Positions 57,991-64,000 of a DNA stretch of 64,000 nucleotides are shown in pieces. The stretch is from Halictus rubicundus. Taxonomy: Eukaryota; Arthropoda; Insecta; Hymenoptera; Halictidae. Both the position numbers and the translations under genes were made by a program. Position 1 is the first letter of the stretch. Each line of letters begins with the position of its first letter. The stretch lies in the NCBI RefSeq assembly GCF_050948215.1, contig NW_027488622.1:752501-816500 (forward strand). The letters run 5' to 3'. A model generated the notes under the pieces. That model saw nothing but the letters and a program-made list of their open reading frames with translations, did not search any database and was not told the origin of the DNA.

Positions 57991-58146
57991 CGGCAATCGC
58001 ATTTTCGCTGGGAGATAGAGAGAGGTTTTTTTCTCACGCTCTTGTAAATTTGCGAGCAGATACATTTTTTTATCGCTCGAGACGCGTTTAAATAGGAGGC
58101 AGTTCGCCGCTACGGACATTTCAAGTTGTGTTTCCAACCAGCGACA

Positions 58147-58414
58147 ATGTTGGTAAAAATTGCAAAAAGACAATGCGCAATGGTCGACGAGTGTCAGCCA
58201 CTGGAGGAGGTGGCGACAGTATTGGTGAGTGCGCTGTTTTGTATTGAAGTGCATCGTTTTGTATCGTATAAGTTAAAAATATTTTTCTGCAGACGGGAAT
58301 GGAGAGATTGCGGTTTATCCGCGCCTGGAGACAGGCGTTCAAAATTTTACTATCAGACATGAAGGAGTGGGACGAGGAGTTCGTCCCCGCGATACGATGG
58401 TTATTTGAATGGTA
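58147..58414 (+). CDS. Possible small spliced gene, about 66 codons, unknown
   Basis: ATG 58147 opens 26 codons ending at 58224 before GTGAGT; a 68-bp intron ends in TTTTTCTGCAG (58292). Exon 2 (58293-58411) keeps the frame for 39 codons (GMERLRFIRAWRQAF, SDMKEWDEEFVPAIRWLFE). A second GTAAGT donor follows at 58412 and a TTTTTTTCAG acceptor ends at 58493; splicing it creates TGA at the joint, while not splicing it gives TGG TAA. So the protein ends there either way. TTTAAATAGG lies 60 bp upstream and AATAAATAAATAAAT downstream. No homology is recognised. Confidence 0.38.
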
Positions 58415-58665
58415 AGTTTTTGCTGAAATAAATTTATTTGAATATAAAGTTTTTCATTCACTTAAGATTTAAAACTAAAAATGTTTTTTTCAGATTGCTG
58501 GTATCAACATTTTTCTACTGCAGACTGGCGACCGATAGCAAAGTGTTCGTCGTGCTCGCTTTTATGTATTACTAACAAATAAATAAATAAATATGTATTG
58601 CTAATAAATAAATAAATATTTTATGTATTGCCAACAAATAAATATTTAATGTATTGGTAACAAAT

Positions 58666-59721
58666 TACAGGTACAGGTACAGGTACAGGTACAGGTACAG
58701 GTACAGGTACAGGTACAGGTACAGGTACAGGTACAGGTACAGGTACAGGTACAGGTACAGGTACAGGTACAGGTACAGGTACAGGTACAGGTACAGGTAC
58801 AGGTACAGGTACAGGTACAGGTACAGGTACAGGTACAGGTACAGGTACAGGTACAGGTACAGGTACAGGTACAGGTACAGGTACAGGTACAGGTACAGGT
58901 ACAGGTACAGGTACAGGTACAGGTACAGGTACAGGTACAGGTACAGGTACAGGTACAGGTACAGGTACAGGTACAGGTACAGGTACAGGTACAGGTACAG
59001 GTACAGGTACAGGTACAGGTACAGGTACAGGTACAGGTACAGGTACAGGTACAGGTACAGGTACAGGTACAGGTACAGGTACAGGTACAGGTACAGGTAC
59101 AGGTACAGGTACAGGTACAGGTACAGGTACAGGTACAGGTACAGGTACAGGTACAGGTACAGGTACAGGTACAGGTACAGGTACAGGTACAGGTACAGGT
59201 ACAGGTACAGGTACAGGTACAGGTACAGGTACAGGTACAGGTACAGGTACAGGTACAGGTACAGGTACAGGTACAGGTACAGGTACAGGTACAGGTACAG
59301 GTACAGGTACAGGTACAGGTACAGGTACAGGTACAGGTACAGGTACAGGTACAGGTACAGGTACAGGTACAGGTACAGGTACAGGTACAGGTACAGGTAC
59401 AGGTACAGGTACAGGTACAGGTACAGGTACAGGTACAGGTACAGGTACAGGTACAGGTACAGGTACAGGTACAGGTACAGGTACAGGTACAGGTACAGGT
59501 ACAGGTACAGGTACAGGTACAGGTACAGGTACAGGTACAGGTACAGGTACAGGTACAGGTACAGGTACAGGTACAGGTACAGGTACAGGTACAGGTACAG
59601 GTACAGGTACAGGTACAGGTACAGGTACAGGTACAGGTACAGGTACAGGTACAGGTACAGGTACAGGTACAGGTACAGGTACAGGTACAGGTACAGGTAC
59701 AGGTACAGGTACAGGTACAGG
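58666..59721. repeat. Perfect hexanucleotide array (TACAGG) x 176
   Basis: 1056 bp of uninterrupted TACAGG, exactly 176 units as given, with no visible variant. All six frames are open (Tyr-Arg, Gln-Val, Thr-Gly; Leu-Tyr, Val-Pro, Cys-Thr), which produces long dipeptide frames that should not be annotated as proteins. It abuts the 3' end of the minus-strand fibre-like gene. Such purity implies recent expansion, and the true length in the genome may differ. Confidence 0.97.
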
Positions 59722-60247
59722 AATTCCAAAATTCGCTAGTCGATCGCTGACGACGTTGTCCACCTCGTCTTTTCTCTTCTGCTTCAAGGTTTCCCCCGTC
59801 ATTTTGCGTTTGCGACGCATCCAAATTGTCGATTTTCGCATTGATCTCGCCGATGATGGAATCGTATAATCTCATATTCGTGTTAACATCGTGCGGAACA
59901 TCATGTATCTTAGTCTCTATTTCAGACTTTAACGTGTCTTCGGTGGTTTTCAGCTCTTCCGTCAGTTTTCCAAGGATCTCTGACTTTAGACTCGCGTTGA
60001 GCGTATCCACGTATACTTTGCTAGTCGCGTGGTCGTTCGCCCGAGGTTCCGCCACGCGTCCGATCCACGCGCCTTTCGCATCGTATGATTTAACACCACC
60101 CCCGCCACCACCATCGTTCTCGTTGCTCAAACATATGGCATTGTCGCGCACGAAACTTTTAAACGCTGGATAGAAAATGGAATGAACGTTCGTCGACTCG
60201 CGTTTGTTCGCTTCGCGAAACGTCGTGCCAAATTTGTCGATAGACAT
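59722..60247 (-). CDS. Polinton fibre-like (tail-collar-like) protein, N-terminal part
   Basis: The start is taken at ATG 60247 (MSIDKFGTTF), a common opening of this group; the frame is open from 60295. After a Gly run (NENDGGGGGGVKSYD) comes KGAWIGRVAEPRANDHATSK and VYVDTL, a motif shared with trimeric phage fibres and some Polinton proteins ('...P...DA.TKxYVD'), then a heptad-like helical part. Near residue 175 two frames compete (one with KRKDEVDNVVSDRLANFG), so a slip just before the hexamer array is possible. The array then replaces whatever C-terminal head existed. The role would be host attachment; it is an inference. Confidence 0.55.
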
Positions 60248-60326
60248 TTTTTCCCGTACTTTTATCGAACCGTAACCATGCAGCGAACATTTCACTCGTC
60301 ACTGATTCGACGAACGCGCCTACGCT

Positions 60327-61481
60327 TTAATTTATAATTATACCGGCTTCGCGAAGTTCTTCGATTATCGACATTACTTCGTTGTTGTGACCGGAATGAC
60401 CGGCATTCGTCGAATACGTTAACAATTTCAGACGATCGACCAGCTCGTTCGGATCGTCCCAATGCACGTAATCGATCGGATTGTTGGTTACACGCATACG
60501 AGTTGGGACTTTCATTCCCCTCCCGCTTTGCGACCCCGAAAACATCGGTCCTATAATCTTTTTATACTTGTAGGCTTTGTTCCCCATTATCTGATTCCCC
60601 CGCCGATGCGCATGCGTGAGAATGAGAATTCTTTTGTAAGCGTTCTTATCGTCCTAGGTGTACAGCCTCTCGTCGGGTATTCTACTGAATATCAATTCGT
60701 AAAGACCGCGAGTTCCTCAATACTTTACTGCGTTAACGATGATGTCATCATCGCTGTTCACGTCGAACGTGCTATTTCCAATTATCATGTTGCCATCTCG
60801 GAGATACACTCCGTACACGTTGTCGGAATTTTTCGTTGGCCCGGTAAAAAATTTATGTATGTATTCGCGCGCAAAAGGTCCGAGATTCTCGGACCGATGT
60901 TCGCTTTCCTCTCGATGAGTTTCCGGATTCTCAAAAATATTACGCATCGACGATTCCAATGATACCGTGCTCGTTGCGGGCGATTCGAAGATATGCTGCT
61001 GCTGCTGCTGCTGCTGTACCGCCGATTCATCTTCATCTTCGTTAACATCTTCATTATCATCATCATCATCCCCATCGAAAAAACTAATTTTTTTCTTCGG
61101 ATGTCTCGTTAGTAGCGGCGTTAAATCGACTTCGTCGCTCGTTCTCTTCTTCTTCCCATTCTTCCCCTTCTTCTTATTTAATTCTTGTACACGTTTTTTC
61201 GCGATTGCAGGTGTTTCCTTGATACTCGGGAGCGCATCATCATTTGATTCTGTAGTAGTATTTTGTACTAGCTGTTTCAACGGTTCGACGTTCGGTCGTA
61301 AAGTCCTTTGCAAATTCGTCTCAGTCGCCATTTTTTCAAGTTTCAACGCTCGATACTTTTTACGTATACTACCCCCGACCTTTGCTATTTCTTTCGCGAT
61401 CGAAGCTCCTCGCTTCTCGTTCCCACCATCCTTCGACGACGACGACGAGGACGAGGTCGAGGACGAGGGCGACGAGGACAT
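60327..61481 (-). pseudogene. DUF8207-type Polinton-associated protein, two stops
   Basis: Start taken at ATG 61481 (Ser-rich), before IAKEIAKVGGSIRKKYRALK and LRPNVEPLKQLVQNT. The middle is Lys-rich and then acidic with a Gln run encoded by CAG. The C-terminal domain has VYGVYLRDGNMIIGN, DIIVNAVKY, a TGA (60717-60719), GLYELIFSR, a TAG (60654-60656), AYKRILILTHAH and IMGNKAYKYKKIIGPM. That is the DUF8207 pattern found in arthropod Polinton loci. The function is not known. All parts are in one frame; only the two stops break it. Confidence 0.72.
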
Positions 61482-61557
61482 ATCGTTCCCCAGAGATAGA
61501 GATTTACAATCGCCACACGATACAAGTTTCTCGACTCTTACCGAGCAACTGCGAGCG

Positions 61558-62250
61558 TTACAGTACAACAAACACATTAAATCCGCGTCTCTAGCGACCG
61601 CCGTTCACGGGACTGTCTTTATCTATTACGAGAAATCCATACTTCCTTCGCCAGCAATTCGCACACAACGCGCAGAACGTTTCGAATGACATATCAGTGT
61701 TTACGTGATCCCGATGAACGTGACGCAGGTTCCTGGCATCTTGTTTGAACAGAATCAGCAAATTGACGTTGTCACGAATCAAATGCTTAGGTATTCTCGC
61801 CTATGACTGACCCAAGTAGAAGCAATCGATGCGAGAATGTCTACCCATCGCGAAATACTCTCTCATTATATCCTGTTCGTCGCACGCCACGTCGTTGAAC
61901 ATGAATATCGAATCGGGCAGCGCCTCCGCGGGAGGGATTACATCGGCGTTGTCGCCGAAAGCGAAGTAGCCGACGTCCTCCCCCACGGATGAGAACAGTT
62001 TATCCAAGTATCGATACTTTGGCTGACTCAACGATTTCGAGTACACGTAAACATTCGCGAATCGTAGTCCGTTCGCGCTCTCCAGCAGGCTGATCATAAC
62101 GTTCGTTTTACCGCATCCTGACGGACCGCTTATCACGCATCGTACGTCGCGGGGTAACAACGAGCCGTGTTTCCGCATCGTCTCGTCGGTAAGCTCGCCG
62201 CGACACGTTGGAGCAACACGAATATTCAAAGATTGTCTCACGAAATGCAT
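61558..62250 (-). pseudogene. FtsK/A32-type DNA-packaging ATPase, two stops
   Basis: Start at ATG 62250 (MHFVRQSLNIRVAP). Walker A is GPSGCGKTN, Walker B IFMFNDVACD, then REYFAMGRHSRIDCFYLGQS, a TAG (61801-61803), RIPKHLIRDNVNLLILFKQD, HVNTDMSFETF, YGFLVIDKDS, a second TAG (61591-61593) and a final TAA (61558-61560). The whole is one frame of 231 codons, the usual Polinton length. The enzyme pumps the genome into the capsid. Both stops fall where the family has Tyr, so they are single-base changes. It shares a 140-bp divergent intergenic region with the protease gene. Confidence 0.87.
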
Positions 62251-62286
62251 ACTCTAATTAATTTGATTGAGGGGAGGGACGAGTAG

Positions 62287-62322
62287 TATTTATAGGAGAG
62301 CTCGAACGTCTTCGGTATCAGT
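62287..62322 (+). promoter_or_regulatory. TATA box plus TCAGT initiator for the PLA2-pX-protease gene
   Basis: TATTTATAGG starts at 62287 and TATCAGTCG has its A at 62320, 33 bases later, which is the normal spacing from a TATA box to an arthropod initiator (TCAGT). The ATG at 62391 is 71 bases further. The placement between the two divergent genes supports it. Confidence 0.5.
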
Positions 62323-62390
62323 CGTTGCTCGTGTTCCCCTTCCTCCCTCCGAAAAAATCTATTTTTAGAGGTAGGGCTGAAAAATAGTCT

Positions 62391-63395
62391 ATGCGTGCGA
62401 AACGTCGCCCGTGTACTACTACGGGCAAGGGACTCTTCAACAGAGCTGTAGACGCGTTGCCGGTCGAATTGCACATCCCCGGTTATCAATTCTGCGGTCC
62501 TGGTACAAAATTGCGCAAGCGATTAGCCCGCGGCGATCGAGAAATCAATCCTTTGGACGCGGCCTGCCGCGAACACGACATAGCGTATTCGCGACACAAA
62601 GATCTCGACGATCGTCACGCGGCCGACAACGTTTTGGCGGATCGCGCGCTACAGCACATAACGGCCAAAGACGCGAGGTTCGGAGAAAAAGTTGCCGCGG
62701 CCGCCGTGTTAACCGCCATGAAAGCTAAAACGAAATTAGGTATGGGTCTGGGGGGACAGCTGAGACAAGGGCAAGAGAAGAAGAAGAAGAAGAAAATGCG
62801 AATTCTCCCGATCGTCAAACGCGGTGGTTTTCTGCCGCTGCTGTTGCCTGCTTTGTCGGCTATAGTAGCATTGACGGGTGGGGCCGCGGGGGTAGCCAAA
62901 GCGATAAACGCCGCGAAAACCGCGAAGAAACAATTGGAGGAAGCCGAGCGGCACAATCGCGCCATGGAGGGTCGTGGGATGTGTCTCGCGTCGTACAAGC
63001 ATGGGAAAGGTTTGGAGGAACTAAGAAAAAAAAAAAACTCGAAGAAAGACGACGCTGCAACGACAGATATCGAATTAAGCGCCATCTGTAAAGCATTGCC
63101 ACATTTTCGTGGAGTTTTTATGCGCGACAATTTGCCGACACGGCCATGGATAAACGAGCGAGGTATCGTCAATCTAGACGATAGTCACGGACCAGGAACG
63201 CATTGGGTCGCATACGTGAAACGCGGCTCGCGCGTCGTCTACTTCGACAGTTTCGGCAATCTTCGCCCGCCGATCGAGCTGATTAGTTACTTTGGTTCGA
63301 ACGCGACGACGATCTCGTATAATCACAAACGTTTTCAGAACTACGGTGAAAGCCGGTGCGGACAATCGTGCGCGAAATTTCTTCGAGAAACTTAA
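62391..63395 (+). CDS. Fused PLA2-like, pX-like and adenain-type maturation protease
   Basis: 334 residues from the first ATG. Residues about 25-75: parvovirus-type phospholipase A2 with Ca loop YQFCGPGT and catalytic HD in DAACREHDIAYS. Residues about 140-200: a hydrophobic, Gly/Ala-rich pX-like segment (GGFLPLLLPALSAIVAL) flanked by Lys runs. Residues about 235-334: adenovirus-type cysteine protease (C5) with HFRGVFMRDNLP, His in GTHWVAYV, Asp in VVYFDSFGNL, and Gln/Cys in ESRCGQSCAKFL. PLA2 would breach membranes at entry, pX is a core protein, and the protease matures the capsid. I know these mostly as separate genes or separate units; here the frame is continuous through a run of A at 63027-63038, so an indel there could have joined them. 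It is the only undamaged gene of the block. Confidence 0.85.
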   Translation: MRAKRRPCTTTGKGLFNRAVDALPVELHIPGYQFCGPGTKLRKRLARGDREINPLDAACREHDIAYSRHKDLDDRHAADNVLADRALQHITAKDARFGEKVAAAAVLTAMKAKTKLGMGLGGQLRQGQEKKKKKKMRILPIVKRGGFLPLLLPALSAIVALTGGAAGVAKAINAAKTAKKQLEEAERHNRAMEGRGMCLASYKHGKGLEELRKKKNSKKDDAATTDIELSAICKALPHFRGVFMRDNLPTRPWINERGIVNLDDSHGPGTHWVAYVKRGSRVVYFDSFGNLRPPIELISYFGSNATTISYNHKRFQNYGESRCGQSCAKFLRET

Positions 63396-63426
63396 ATTTC
63401 CCGAACTCCTCTCTCTACCACATCCG

Positions 63427-63946
63427 ATGGATGGGAAAAAGTCGTTCACGTTCACGTTGTCGGGAAGAAGCAGTACATTGTCGTCCAAGTACTTTCCCCC
63501 CATAGATCTGAGCAACGGCGAGTACGAGCTGGGATTGCTCAACTTGCAAACTTATTACACGATACCGAACATCAGCGCCAACATCGGGAACAATCGATTC
63601 CACTTCGGTGAAAAGGACGAGGAGATCGTTATCCCGGATGGTTCGTACGAATTGGAGGCGATCAACGAGTACCCGAGACACGAGATACGCGTGCGATATC
63701 CTCCTCCCAAAAATGCCGACGAATAGTCCCCCTCCCCCGATAACGTATATCCGCTGGTACTAATCGAAATCGTTAGCAGGTATCGAGTAAACTTCTCGAA
63801 GCCCCACAACGTAGGATCTATCTTGGGATTTTCCACGAACCGCGTTCTGTCACAGAACGTGTGGCATACGTCGGACGCGCCCGTGAGCATTGTCAACGTA
63901 CATGACAGCATCGTGGAGTACAACCCACTGACGAATATTGTTTGAA
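63427..63946 (+). pseudogene. Penton-like minor capsid protein, stop and truncation
   Basis: The start at ATG 63427, 31 bases after the protease stop, is preferred over the longer open frame from 63292 that overlaps it. The frame has FTFTLSGRSSTLSSKYFPPI, YELGLLNLQTYYTIPNI and IVIPDGSYELEAINEY, then TAG at 63724-63726, and continues in the same frame with NVYPLVLIEIVSR, NFSKPHNVGSILGFSTN, VSIVNVHDSIVEYNPL to TGA at 63944-63946. These are the N-terminal and central blocks of the Polinton minor capsid (single jelly-roll penton) protein; the C-terminal third is missing, and the last 54 bases are AT-rich and unrelated. Confidence 0.78.
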
Positions 63947-64000
63947 AAATCATCTGAAACTACTTATATAAAAAATGTATTTTTATCGAATAAAAATAAT

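Larger units (their letters stand above)
59722..64000. mobile_element. Polinton/Maverick (adintovirus-like) gene block, partial
   Basis: Five adjacent genes: fibre-like and DUF8207-type proteins and a packaging ATPase on the minus strand; PLA2-pX-protease and penton-like minor capsid on the plus strand. ATPase, adenovirus-type protease and capsid protein together are diagnostic for Polinton/Maverick and the related adintoviruses. Polymerase B, retroviral-type integrase, major capsid and the terminal inverted repeats are not in the window. The right part may continue past 64000. All genes but the protease ORF carry in-frame stops. Confidence 0.87.

Noticed and set aside
58621..60295. Long frames of Val-Pro, Cys-Thr, Leu-Tyr and Tyr-Arg dipeptides across the hexamer array
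   Set aside because: TACAGG repeats have no stop in any frame, so length is meaningless as evidence for a protein. Only the part left of 60247 down to 59722 on the minus strand is kept as a candidate gene.
60967..61689. 240-codon plus frame opposite the DUF8207-type gene
   Set aside because: Antisense of CAG runs and Ser-rich coding; the DUF8207 pattern is on the minus strand.
62615..63172. 185-codon minus frame opposite the PLA2-pX-protease gene
   Set aside because: Shadow of the plus-strand gene; it has no motif, while PLA2 and protease active-site motifs lie on the plus strand.

Overview
The window looks like an arthropod, most probably insect, nuclear genome: AT-rich background, GT-AG introns, insect-type transposons (Copia, BEL/Pao, Ty3/Gypsy, piggyBac- and hAT-like non-autonomous elements), a Mutator-like/YqaJ element, a DUF4806-type gene and Polinton/Maverick genes with a DUF8207-type protein. 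Ants and other Hymenoptera carry this mix, but the placement is inference. There is no ordinary conserved host gene that I can name with confidence; the window is a nest of mobile elements with a few spliced or low-complexity exons between them.

Layout. 1-10.4 kb: nested inverted repeats (outer arms near 401-1120 and 5290-5669/10280-10396, a smaller fold-back at 2935-3517, a hAT-like fold-back at 3518-5147), with a young Copia element (5670-10279, identical-looking LTRs, TSD TACAT) inserted in the right outer arm. 11-13 kb: minisatellite and half a hAT-like fold-back. 13.3-18.1 kb: an LTR element with 1347-bp LTRs that appear identical and an intact gag but no pol. 18.7-21.3 kb: a broken minus-strand gene joining a Mutator-like transposase domain to a YqaJ-type nuclease. 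23.4-27.6 kb: a GC-rich solo-LTR candidate and fold-back MITEs. 27.8-33.3 kb: a minus-strand Gypsy element that lost most of RT/RNase H and carries a third proline-rich ORF. 33.3-42.3 kb: MITEs, low-complexity Gly/Arg-rich exons behind splice acceptors, a decayed DUF4806 gene with a solo LTR in its last intron. 42.4-51.2 kb: a Gypsy fragment split by a BEL/Pao element, itself carrying two smaller TG..CA insertions. 51.6-54.8 kb: a transposase C-terminus and a 2.7-kb DNA element with about 925-bp inverted arms around a SWIM-type zinc-finger remnant. 55.4-57.1 kb: a decayed Gypsy protease-RT fragment.

57.3-64 kb: tandem repeats, a small spliced gene, an exact 176-copy ACAGGT hexamer block (1056 bp), then a Polinton/Maverick (adintovirus-like) gene block running off the right edge: fibre-like protein, DUF8207-type protein and packaging ATPase on the minus strand; a fused PLA2-pX-maturation protease and a penton-like minor capsid protein on the plus strand. 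DNA polymerase B, integrase and hexon-type major capsid are not in the window. Together these genes would give DNA packaging, capsid maturation and entry functions of a virion-forming element, but all except the PLA2-pX-protease ORF contain in-frame stops or look incomplete.
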